The position numbers and the translations under genes are program-made. A stretch of DNA of 64,000 nucleotides from Cricetomys ansorgei (Eukaryota > Chordata > Mammalia > Rodentia > Nesomyidae): the NCBI GenBank assembly GCA_026225945.1, contig JAMJFZ010000165.1:1102001-1166000 (forward strand), in the 5' to 3' direction. The notes below the pieces were generated by a model. That model had not been told where the DNA came from, did not search any database, and saw only the letters and a list, made by a program, of their open reading frames with translations. Every line of letters begins with the position of its first letter. The stretch's first letter is position 1. This document shows, one piece after another, positions 44,301 to 47,546 of the stretch.

Positions 44301-45624
44301 CACCCCCCCAGCGACCCTCTAGGACCATGTGGGCAAGAAAAGGTCTAAGCCGTACCTTTGCTGTCCCTCTCACAGGCATCGTCTGCCTCGTGGTGACCAT
44401 CATGTACTGGAGTGGCTGGGAGATGGGTGCCGTGGAGGCCATCTCCCTGTCCATCCTGGTCGGCTCCTCTGTGGATTACTGTGTCCATCTGGTAGAAGGC
44501 TACCTGCTGGCTGGGGAGAACCTACCCCCACACCAGGCCGAGGTAAGCAACCCTGTATATGCCTGACCTCTGAAACAGTTTAGAGGACGAACGGTTTATT
44601 TGGATTATAATTCCACTTTACAGTCCATCATTATGGATGGCCCCGGGGCAAGAACTTCAAACATCTAGTGGCATAGTTCTTCAGTCTAGAGCAGGGAGAA
44701 ATTGAATGCATGCTTGCTCACTTGCTTGCTCACTTGATTGCTTGTGCTCAGCTTGGCTCATCCACTGTTATACAGCTACGACCCCCTGACTAGGGAATGG
44801 TGCCACCCATGGTAGGCTGTGTCTTCCCACATCTGTTAACAATCCCCCATAACCCAACCCAATGGAGATAACCTCTCGTTGAGATTCTTCTTCTAAGTTA
44901 TGTCAAGTTGACAACAAAAGCTAACTGTCATAGGTTTTGATTTTTCCCGGCTTGGTGTGAAGACATTGATAAACAAGGTGACAAAATTAAGTCAGCCTGA
45001 CTTTTAATCACTTTTTGCTTAAAAGAATGGAATAATGACTCCAGTCAGAGTTCCCATTTTTGAGGACCTACTGTGCATACTCTCCTGTCCTATGTTCTAT
45101 CAGCATGTCTGCGCCCTGTGACCCTGCTTATGGGGTGGGAGCCGGTCTCAGGCAGAGCCAGCCTGGGTCAGCAGCACATGCTCAGTGCTCCAGAGTCAAG
45201 CCCCAGGTCTGTTTCGGCAGCCGGTGCTCAGCCCCAGCTCTCTCTCTCCCCGCTGCCTCAGGACGCCAGCTCTCAGCGCCAGTGGAGGACACTGGAGGCT
45301 GTTCGTCATGTGGGCGTGGCCATCGTGTCCAGCGCGCTCACCACGGTCATTGCCACAGTCCCACTCTTCTTCTGCATCATCGCCCCGTTTGCCAAGTTCG
45401 GGAAGATCGTGGCGCTCAACACGGGAGTGTCCATCCTCTACACGCTTACCGTCAGCACCGCCCTGCTGGGCATCATGGCCCCCGGCTCCTTCACCCGGAC
45501 CAGGACTTCCTTCCTCAAGGCCCTGGGTGCCGTGCTGCTGGCAGGAGCCTTAGGGCTGGGTGCCTGCCTCGCGCTCCTGCACAGCGGCTACAAGATCCCC
45601 CTGCCCAGTGGGGCCGTGCTATAG
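18033..45624 (+). CDS. Disp3: Dispatched homolog 3, whole coding span (20 coding exons joined)
   Basis: Joining the 20 exons listed below gives 1351 codons plus a TAG stop, with matching phase at every GT-AG junction. The product is a Patched/Dispatched-type RND membrane protein. Visible order: acidic cytosolic N-terminus (1-65), TM1 (about 70-93), first large loop (about 100-420) with N-glycosylation sites N161 and N204, a sterol-sensing TM2-TM6 block (about 421-580) with G487xxxDD(491-492) in TM4, TM7 (about 688-705), second large loop to about 1138, then TM8-TM12 with G1205xxxD1209 in TM10, and an extra C-terminal hydrophobic segment (about 1313-1335). Published work on DISP3/PTCHD2 describes a thyroid-hormone-responsive neural gene linked to cholesterol metabolism and neural progenitor proliferation. 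Its transported substrate is not established. Human DISP3 is 1392 residues as I recall it, so this protein is about 40 shorter, mainly in the first-loop linker. The start codon has G at -3 and +4. Confidence 0.96.
19216..19735 (+). mobile_element. Rodent interspersed repeat ('gtgtcaagttgac' family), split by a B1
   Basis: Starts 'ttctgttgctgtggtaaaac' and ends 'gcttgtgtcaagttgac', with the body interrupted at 19423-19556 by an antisense B1. At least two further copies (24323-24690 and 44577-44940), a probable one (37862-38190) and reverse fragments occur in this window. I do not assign a Repbase name. Confidence 0.7.
19423..19556 (-). mobile_element. B1 SINE (antisense), nested insertion
   Basis: 'gagacagggtttctctgttg', 'ctgtagaccaggctggcc' and 'gtgctgggattaaaggcg' are close to B1 consensus, so it is young compared with the host repeat it interrupts. 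Confidence 0.92.
20097..20316 (+). CDS. Disp3: Disp3 exon 3 (aa 325-398)
   Basis: Acceptor CCCCTGCAG|GCTCCC, donor ACGAG|GTAGGC, phase 1 in and 2 out. Encodes the membrane-proximal end of loop 1. Codon 398 (Ser) is completed by the next exon, restoring the expected Ser-Thr-Ser-Lys-Val run. Confidence 0.95.
20712..20938 (+). mobile_element. B3-type SINE
   Basis: 'agagctggagaggtggtttg', 'tgattaagagcactgttgc', 'ctgatttcaggggatcc', then a CA-rich end and AAAATATTTTTTTAAAG tail. Confidence 0.85.
20950..21155 (+). mobile_element. B4/B2-related SINE
   Basis: 'gggcccagggagatggctta' and 'gatctgagttcaggtcccc' give a tRNA-like head. The 3' part is diverged. Confidence 0.6.
21163..21380 (+). mobile_element. 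B4-type composite SINE (tRNA-like head plus B1-like body)
   Basis: tRNA-like 'ccagggagatggctcagttg' is followed by a B1-like 'gtgatgtgcatttgtaatcc' and 'gttgagactcaatctc', the ID/B1 fusion layout of B4. Confidence 0.65.
21388..21574 (+). mobile_element. B3-type SINE
   Basis: Head 'gtgaagggtgcttgctgctc' with 'gactccagcttcgagagatcc' and a terminal A8 run. Fourth head-to-tail SINE in the cluster. Confidence 0.65.
21680..21722. repeat. (CA)n microsatellite
   Basis: About 21 uninterrupted CA units. Confidence 0.95.
21728..21880 (+). mobile_element. B2-superfamily SINE fragment
   Basis: 'gatgacctgagttagatcc' and 'gctgacttccacaagttgtc' match the interior and 3' part of a B2-type element. Confidence 0.6.
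21964..22624. repeat. Second (TGGA)n/(GGAT)n array, about 660 bp
   Basis: Same unit and orientation as the array at 7.3-8.6 kb, with internal higher-order blocks (GGTGGTGGGTGGATGG recurring) and two patches of GGAC units at about 22432-22452 and 22562-22586. Open Met-Asp-Gly-Trp frames here are not genes. Confidence 0.95.
22625..23055. other. Intron 3 unclassified sequence with many CpGs
   Basis: No clear repeat family or exon. CG dinucleotides cluster at 22890-22965 and 23025-23045, unlike the surrounding repeat DNA. Confidence 0.35.
23056..23395 (-). mobile_element. L1 LINE fragment (antisense), diverged
   Basis: The order 'tgcaggtttgcgggtggtg', a 'ttttgtttgcccagaa' segment and the pyrimidine-rich 'gttgtctcctggctcccatc' resembles an antisense old L1 region. 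Too diverged for certainty. No intact frame. Confidence 0.45.
23400..23582 (-). mobile_element. B2/B3-related SINE (antisense)
   Basis: 'gtcagaggacaactcgcaag' and 'cttggcagcaagcgccttta', ending 'aagccatcttgcctgtcc', are typical of a reversed tRNA-headed SINE. Confidence 0.75.
23629..23857 (-). mobile_element. B3-type SINE (antisense)
   Basis: 'aagatttatttattgtgtg', 'gaagagggcgtcagatccc' and 'gctgagccatctctccagc' give a nearly complete reversed copy. Confidence 0.88.
23985..24320 (-). mobile_element. L1 LINE ORF2/3' fragment (antisense)
   Basis: 'tgaataatattccatttta', 'gctccagtgagtgttcatgg' and 'caagggtgtgcgagaattcc' follow the order of the reverse complement of the L1 ORF2 end. Many substitutions and no intact frame, so inactive. 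Confidence 0.7.
24323..24690 (+). mobile_element. Rodent interspersed repeat ('gtgtcaagttgac' family)
   Basis: 'tctctgtcactgcaataaac', 'aacttggggaggagagagtt', 'ggtgacaccgcccatggtgg' and a 'gactctagtgtgtcatatgac' end follow the order of the copy at 19216. It interrupts antisense L1 sequence. Confidence 0.65.
25324..25455 (+). mobile_element. B2/B3-type SINE
   Basis: 'cactggagagatggctcagt' and 'gggcaagagcactcgctgct', then a shortened body with 'aactccaatgccagggc' and ACATAAATC tail. Confidence 0.8.
25882..25975 (-). mobile_element. ID/B4-type SINE fragment (antisense)
   Basis: 'gtgctagagatgagcccagg', 'gtgctaagcaagcccctacc' and 'ctgagatgcgctgctagtc' fit a mutated reversed ID element. Confidence 0.55.
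26062..26285 (+). mobile_element. Composite B1-like plus ID-like element
   Basis: B1-like 'ccacaagcctgtaatcccaa' with 'ctgggaggccgaggtagag' is followed by ID-like 'ggctgaggatgttgctcagt' and 'tgcttagcccatgtgaatcc'. Confidence 0.6.
26900..26965. repeat. AT-rich (TTTA)n-type simple repeat
   Basis: Runs of TTATT and TTTATT units without a clean period. Confidence 0.8.
27325..27430. repeat. (TCCC)n-type pyrimidine tract with CCCTCTGT/CCCTCCGT units
   Basis: Tandem CCTCTGTC/CCTCCGTC octamers, all pyrimidine except scattered G. A polypyrimidine tract like this can form triplex DNA. Confidence 0.85.
27431..27562 (-). mobile_element. B1 SINE (antisense), slightly deleted
   Basis: T10 run, 'ctgagacaaggtctctctg', 'ctggctgtcctagaactc' and 'cgagcgctgggatcaaaggg'. 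A short internal deletion removes the 'ctgtagaccaggctggcc' segment. Confidence 0.85.
27882..28086 (-). mobile_element. B3-type SINE (antisense)
   Basis: 'gtgtgcatggctattttacc', 'tggggattgaacccaggtc' and 'gatgactcagccaatcccc' correspond to a reversed B3. Confidence 0.75.
28190..28402 (+). mobile_element. B3-type SINE
   Basis: 'actggagaagtggctcagt', 'ggttcaggtcccagcatcc', 'tagatccaggggatctag' and a CA-rich to AATAAAAATAAAT tail: close to full length. Confidence 0.88.
28410..28568 (+). mobile_element. B1-related SINE
   Basis: 'actgggcttggtggtgtac' through 'aagactctgtctcaaaataa' with (TAAG/TAAA) tail. Confidence 0.7.
28572..28885 (+). mobile_element. B4/B3A-like SINE
   Basis: tRNA-like 'ttggggcgattgctcattgg' and 'gttcggatccccagaacc' precede a B1-like 'gtggtagcccgcctgtaatt' segment and a CA-rich end. 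Confidence 0.6.
29337..29473 (+). CDS. Disp3: Disp3 exon 4: TM2 of the sterol-sensing domain (aa 398-444)
   Basis: Acceptor CTCCCCCAG|CAAAG, donor CTCAG|GTACGG, phase 2 in and 1 out. Encodes the short stretch before TM2 ([10 protein letters not shown]) and TM2 at about 421-441, the opening helix of the sterol-sensing domain. Confidence 0.96.
29687..29757. repeat. Short GC-rich tandem repeat (CCCACGGCCRCCA-like)
   Basis: About four imperfect copies of a 15-17 bp unit, directly followed by the 33/34 bp minisatellite. Confidence 0.65.
29762..29966. repeat. 33/34 bp minisatellite, six copies, in Disp3 intron 4
   Basis: The core GCTTGTATACAGTAGG recurs at 29774, 29807, 29841, 29874, 29908 and 29941. 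Spacing alternates 33, 34, 33, 34, 33, because two unit types alternate (one ending GTGCAYGTTC, the other GCACACACCTC), so the true period is a 67 bp dimer. Confidence 0.92.
30418..30552 (+). CDS. Disp3: Disp3 exon 5: TM3 and most of TM4 (aa 444-489)
   Basis: Acceptor CTGCCCAG|TGTTC, donor ATTG|GTGAGT, phase 1/1. Encodes TM3 (about 445-466) and TM4 up to Gly489. The GxxxDD motif is split by the intron: Gly487 here, Asp491-Asp492 in the next exon. Confidence 0.97.
30937..31097 (+). CDS. Disp3: Disp3 exon 6: GVDD motif and TM5 (aa 489-542)
   Basis: Acceptor CCCGCAG|GTGTGG, donor TCCCAG|GTGGGA, phase 1 in and 0 out. Starts with Gly489-Val490-Asp491-Asp492, the paired acidic residues of TM4 found in Patched/Dispatched/RND proteins, and covers TM5 with a Thr/Ala-rich face. 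Confidence 0.97.
31098..32117 (+). other. Disp3: Disp3 intron 6
   Basis: 1.0 kb. Holds a MIR copy and a pyrimidine-rich patch (31500-31590). No other element seen. Confidence 0.9.
31300..31475 (+). mobile_element. MIR SINE
   Basis: 'aaagtggggcccagaaaggt', 'gaagtgaccccttcatggtc' and 'acacagatggtaaatggtg' follow the MIR 3' half. Located in intron 6. Confidence 0.65.
32118..32257 (+). CDS. Disp3: Disp3 exon 7: TM6, end of sterol-sensing domain (aa 543-589)
   Basis: Acceptor TGGCTGCAG|ATCCC, donor AGCAG|GTGAGC, phase 0 in and 2 out. Encodes Ile-Pro-Ala-Val-His-Asp-Phe-Gly and TM6 with paired cysteines, then the start of the cytosolic linker. Confidence 0.96.
32303..32359. repeat. (CT)n microsatellite in intron 7
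   Basis: About 27 CT units with one CTTC interruption, 45 bp after the exon 7 donor. Confidence 0.95.
32773..32921 (+). CDS. Disp3: Disp3 exon 8: cytosolic linker (aa 589-639)
   Basis: Acceptor CTCTCCGTAG|CTGCC, donor CCAG|GTGAGA, phase 2 in and 1 out. Encodes a Cys/Lys/Arg-rich start followed by an acidic Tyr-Leu-Asp-Asp-Asp-Ile-Pro segment, between TM6 and TM7. Confidence 0.95.
33107..33268 (+). CDS. Disp3: Disp3 exon 9: linker and start of TM7 (aa 639-693)
   Basis: Acceptor GCCTGGCAG|TGTCT, donor GTAG|GTGAGT, phase 1/1. Encodes the rest of the cytosolic linker, an amphipathic Gln-Leu-Gln-Glu-Leu-Leu-His stretch, and the first residues of TM7 (Trp-Val-Ile-Val-Gly). Confidence 0.96.
33331..33376. 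repeat. (CA)n microsatellite in intron 9
   Basis: CA units interrupted by CACGCA and CATGCA variants. Confidence 0.92.
33545..33652 (-). mobile_element. MIR fragment (antisense)
   Basis: 'gtttgaagcccagttctgcc' and 'tgtgaccttggctgtgcc' followed by 'tctaaaaatgagggtggt' match the reversed MIR 3' half. Confidence 0.5.
33656..33731 (+). mobile_element. ID-type SINE
   Basis: 'tctagggcgtggctcagca', 'gtagaacgcaggtaccagg' and 'cctggttctatctcccaagc' with A6 tail: a tRNA-Ala-derived ID element with both pol III box regions. Confidence 0.75.
34130..34291 (+). CDS. Disp3: Disp3 exon 10: TM7 and start of loop 2 (aa 693-747)
   Basis: Acceptor TTCCCCATAG|GACTG, donor CTCAG|GTGAGG, phase 1/1. Completes TM7 (to about 705), then the start of the second large loop including an Asn-Leu-Ser glycosylation motif and two nearby cysteines. 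Confidence 0.97.
34292..35838 (+). other. Disp3: Disp3 intron 10
   Basis: 1.5 kb without an obvious SINE. A 20 bp sequence (GGAACAGGTTAGACCCAAAG) is directly duplicated at about 34600-34640. A short AT-rich patch with TTTAATTAGGG and CATTAACTC at about 35080-35115 stands out as a possible conserved or homeodomain-binding element. Confidence 0.85.
35839..35952 (+). CDS. Disp3: Disp3 exon 11: loop 2 (aa 747-785)
   Basis: Acceptor GGGGGGCAG|GTCTG, unusual in having almost no pyrimidine tract (G-rich just upstream), donor CACAGG|GTGAGT, phase 1/1. The joined frame reads through and matches Dispatched-3 here, so the site is accepted despite the weak tract. Confidence 0.9.
36409..36836. repeat. 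C-rich minisatellite in Disp3 intron 11, about 430 bp
   Basis: Imperfect units of roughly 30-35 bp built from CCGTGACCGTCACC, CGCCACCACC and TCCACCCCAT blocks, about a dozen copies with internal deletions. One strand is almost pure C with CCACC runs; the other is G-rich and could form quadruplexes. Confidence 0.9.
37002..37138 (+). CDS. Disp3: Disp3 exon 12: loop 2 (aa 785-830)
   Basis: Acceptor TTATCCGTAG|AGTCC, donor TTCCAG|GTGAGC, phase 1 in and 0 out. Encodes a Thr-Val-Tyr-Ile-Ser-Lys-Val strand-like segment and an Asn-Ala-Ser glycosylation motif. Confidence 0.95.
37295..37490 (-). mobile_element. MIR SINE (antisense), well preserved
   Basis: 'gacctgggtttgaatcctag', 'ctctgccgtgtgtaacttgc', 'ctccgagcctcggttttctc' and 'atctgtgaaatgggaatat' follow the reversed MIR consensus closely. 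Confidence 0.88.
37862..38190 (+). mobile_element. Rodent interspersed repeat, same family as 44577
   Basis: 'cttctctcgctgtgataaaa', 'tacagtccatcattgtgggg' and 'gaatggtgccacccagggtg' occur in the same order in the intron 20 copy. Confidence 0.65.
38495..38679 (+). CDS. Disp3: Disp3 exon 13: loop 2 (aa 831-892)
   Basis: Acceptor CTGCTTAG|GTGTA, donor ACCCG|GTAAGA, phase 0 in and 2 out. Encodes a loop 2 segment with two cysteines and a Trp-Lys-Phe-Asp-Phe-Ser-Phe-Tyr strand-like run. Confidence 0.96.
38680..40277 (+). other. Disp3: Disp3 intron 13
   Basis: 1.6 kb, largely unique. The last 150 bases form a long C/T-rich tract before the acceptor. No SINE recognised. Confidence 0.85.
40278..40408 (+). 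CDS. Disp3: Disp3 exon 14: loop 2 (aa 892-936)
   Basis: Acceptor CCTCCACAG|GAAGC, donor ACAAAG|GTACTT, phase 2 in and 1 out. Encodes Lys-Leu-Tyr-Phe-Ala-Gln-Ser-His and a Cys-rich Pro-Pro-Gly-Cys turn. Confidence 0.96.
40499..40671 (+). CDS. Disp3: Disp3 exon 15: loop 2 (aa 936-993)
   Basis: Acceptor CTCCTGCAG|TGCCC, donor GACCCG|GTACGG, phase 1 in and 0 out. Encodes a conserved-looking Asn-Pro-Cys-Val-Asn-Thr-Gly-Cys motif and an unusually hydrophobic run ([10 protein letters not shown]) ending in an Asn-Arg-Thr glycosylation site. By topology it belongs to the loop and is not counted as a membrane helix. Confidence 0.95.
40672..41436 (+). other. Disp3: Disp3 intron 15
   Basis: 765 bp, unique, no repeat recognised. 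It ends in a non-standard CTCGGGAAAG acceptor (see findings). Confidence 0.8.
41437..41563 (+). CDS. Disp3: Disp3 exon 16: loop 2 (aa 994-1036)
   Basis: Start placed at GGCAGCGTC because this gives the expected Asp-Pro-Gly-Ser-Val join and keeps phase 0; the acceptor is the purine-rich GGGAAAG. Donor CTCAG|GTATGT, phase 1 out. Encodes a Cys-x-x-Cys pair (Leu-Cys-Arg-Leu-Cys-Lys) in loop 2. Confidence 0.88.
42009..42154 (+). CDS. Disp3: Disp3 exon 17: loop 2 (aa 1036-1084)
   Basis: Acceptor TTCCTGCAG|GGTAC, donor GAGTCG|GTGAGC, phase 1 in and 0 out. Encodes Tyr-Ser-Ile-Ser-Ser-Phe-Leu and His-Pro-Glu-Cys-Lys. Confidence 0.96.
42601..42723 (+). mobile_element. B1 SINE in intron 17, 3' truncated
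   Basis: 'accacaagcctttaatccc', 'aggcagaggcaggcggatct' and 'gtctacagagtgagttccag' are near consensus. It stops after 'gacagccag' without a poly(A) tail. Confidence 0.92.
42775..42960 (+). mobile_element. Rodent interspersed repeat fragment
   Basis: 'ttagcttttcattgctga' and 'gattctggctcacagttcc' with 'agttcatcgtggtgagga' match the left part of the repeats at 37862 and 44577. An AG-rich stretch (42804-42825) interrupts it. Confidence 0.5.
43030..43189 (+). CDS. Disp3: Disp3 exon 18: end of loop 2 (aa 1085-1138)
   Basis: Acceptor TGCCCGCAG|ACCAC, donor CATAG|GTAGGT, phase 0 in and 1 out. Encodes an amphipathic Tyr-Leu-Arg-Trp-Glu-Ser-Phe-Leu segment leading to TM8. Confidence 0.96.
43422..43590 (+). 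mobile_element. B2/B3-type SINE in intron 18
   Basis: 'tgggctggtgacatggctc', 'tgatctgagtcaatcccc' and a CA-rich end with ACTTTAAAAG tail: a diverged tRNA-headed SINE. Confidence 0.75.
43826..43939 (+). CDS. Disp3: Disp3 exon 19: TM8 and start of TM9 (aa 1138-1176)
   Basis: Acceptor ACCTTGCAG|GGGTA, donor CTGG|GTATGT, phase 1/1. Encodes two closely spaced hydrophobic helices (about 1142-1158 and from 1161). Confidence 0.96.
44376..44542 (+). CDS. Disp3: Disp3 exon 20: TM9 end and TM10 with GxxxD (aa 1176-1231)
   Basis: Acceptor TCTCACAG|GCATC, donor GCCGAG|GTAAGC, phase 1 in and 0 out. Encodes Gly1205-Ser-Ser-Val-Asp1209-Tyr-Cys in TM10, the counterpart of the TM4 motif but with one acidic residue. 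Confidence 0.97.
44577..44940 (+). mobile_element. Rodent interspersed repeat ('gtgtcaagttgac' family) in intron 20
   Basis: 'tacagtccatcattatgga', 'gaatggtgccacccatggta', 'tcttcccacatctgttaac' and a 'tatgtcaagttgacaac' end. A (CTTG/CTCA)n patch lies inside it at about 44710-44755. Confidence 0.7.
45262..45624 (+). CDS. Disp3: Disp3 exon 21: TM11, TM12, C-terminus and stop (aa 1232-1351)
   Basis: Acceptor GCTGCCTCAG|GACGC, phase 0. Encodes two long hydrophobic segments (about 1249-1275 and 1279-1300) and a third Ala/Leu/Gly-rich one (about 1313-1335), then Tyr-Lys-Ile-Pro-Leu-Pro and TAG at 45622. The third segment is extra to the standard 12-helix RND plan. Confidence 0.97.
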   Translation, partial: DASSQRQWRTLEAVRHVGVAIVSSALTTVIATVPLFFCIIAPFAKFGKIVALNTGVSILYTLTVSTALLGIMAPGSFTRTRTSFLKALGAVLLAGALGLGACLALLHSGYKIPLPSGAVL

Positions 45625-46435
45625 CCCCCTGCTTGGGTCCTGACGCATGGATCTTGCCCTGCAGCAGGGGATGATGGGATCTGAGACTCAGGGGCTCTTT
45701 GTTTGCTGGCCCAGTTCCAATTGGCTCTGCTCACAGGCTTCGTGGAACTGGGACCCAGAGCTGTGTGGGCCACACCACCCCCACCGCAGCTCAGACTGGG
45801 AGTGAAGTCAGACACCCTTGCTGAGGTCTGCCGGGCAGTGGAAGACACTACCCCTCCTCCCATACCTGGTCGCCACCACGCAGGTGGCTTCCTACCAGGG
45901 TACCCTCTCACACTGCTTCAGTGTTCATGACCTCCTTGGGTGGGCATTTCAGGACCCCCATACCCCTCCAACTCTACAGATGTGAAACAGAGACACCAAG
46001 AGGCCGGGGCTGCCCTGTGGCTGGATCAGGGCAGAGCCAGAGTTGCCTCAGAGCACAGGCCTCCCTGGGCCTTTGCAGAAAGAGCACAGCAGATCCAGGA
46101 CTGGGCGCGGAGAGCACCCCCCTGAACCACACCCCTCAGCTTTATGCAGCCAGTGCTTGGTGACTCTGTGGTCCTTGCCAGGCCATGTCCCGACCAGCAG
46201 AGATAGGCGCTTCCTGGGATCATGCATGTCCTAGCCCCAGCCCCAGTTTCCGGGGTGCCTCAAAATCCCTCCCTGGCATTCCGACTCAGCCATCCTCGCA
46301 GAGCCAAACCCCATCTCCACCACCTGACTGAGGGCGGATGACCCCTGTGTGGCGGGGCCCCGCGCATGGGGAGGAGCTGGCTGTGCCCTGCCTGCGGCAG
46401 ATGGTCCCTATTAAAGTGAAACGAGACTGCCGACC
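45625..46435 (+). other. Disp3: Disp3 3' UTR
   Basis: About 0.8 kb from the stop to the inferred cleavage site after ATTAAA. GC-rich, no SINE. The end is inferred from the signal only, and longer isoforms are possible. Confidence 0.6.
46410..46415 (+). terminator. Disp3: Poly(A) signal ATTAAA of Disp3
   Basis: ATTAAA, the commonest variant of AATAAA, about 790 bases after the stop codon and the first good hexamer downstream of it. Confidence 0.6.
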
Positions 46436-47400
46436 ACCGCTATTAACACGAGCATTTTCAGCCTTGCTGACTCCATCATGTTCTTAAAATTGAAGTAACT
46501 AAGTGTTCGCATGCATCCTGGCACAGAGGGTGGCACTGGACCTGGGCAGACACGGAAGTGGGCGGAGGGTGTCCAGTACAGAGACGGGAGCACTCTGAGC
46601 TGAGCCCGATGCAGGGGCCCCCTGGGTGGGAGGTGGGGCTCGGGAGATGCTTCTGCCTTTGTAGGGCCCATCTGGACCCACAGCCGGGCATTTCCGAAAG
46701 CCTGGCGTTGTGATAGCCACTGGCCTTCTTCCTGGGGATGGACAGAGTGTCCCTTGGACCTTATAAAGCTGGACACACACACTCATCCCTGAGGGTGAGA
46801 ATGGAATCCAGGGTGGTCTACACACCAGCTCTCCTGGTCACTAGTAGATACTGAAGGGCAGACTGAGGTACAAGACAGACACCGCCGTGTCCCTGCTTAC
46901 GGTGTGCCTGGCATGGCGTGGTGCCCAGTGTTTGTTGAGGGGACATCAAACCTTCGAACCCACCATCTACAGTGAAGAAATGAAGCGATCGCTGGTCCTG
47001 GCCGGCATGTAACACAGCAGACGCTCTTCTTGGAGTTGGTATTCGTTTCCTGAGGCTCCATGATGGCACCGCAGATGTCTGCGGCAGAAGAAGACACTCA
47101 GCTCCGATGGCAGGGCTGTGCCCTCTGGGAATCCTAAGGGCCTCTGGTCCAGGCCCCCCTGGCTACTGGGCATCTGCTGGCCTCCATGTGCCCATCATTT
47201 CATGTTCTCATCCCTCTCTAAGAGGGACATCTGTCATGATGGAGTTGGGCCCAGCCTATGACTCCATCTTAACCTGGTTGGCTGCAGAGACCCCACCCCC
47301 CAATAAGCTCCTGCCCATGGAGATGAGGCATTAGGACCACAGCATACCTGGGCTAGGATCAGCACACACAGGAGTCAGCTTTTTCTTTTTCGGGGTGATG
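46436..47400. other. Intergenic, no gene seen
   Basis: Unique-looking DNA downstream of Disp3 with only short open frames. Confidence 0.45.
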
Positions 47401-47404
47401 ATGT

Positions 47405-47546
47405 GTGGTTTGAGACAAGGTTTCTCTGTGTAGTCCTGGCCATCCTGGAACTCACTCTGTAGACCAGGCTGGCTTCAAACTCAGAGATCCTCCTGCCTCT
47501 GCTTCCTGAGTGCTGGGACTAAAGGTGTGTGTCACCATGCCTGGCA
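47405..47546 (-). mobile_element. B1 SINE (antisense)
   Basis: 'gagacaaggtttctctgtg', 'ctctgtagaccaggctggc' and 'gagtgctgggactaaaggtg', full length, near consensus. Confidence 0.92.
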
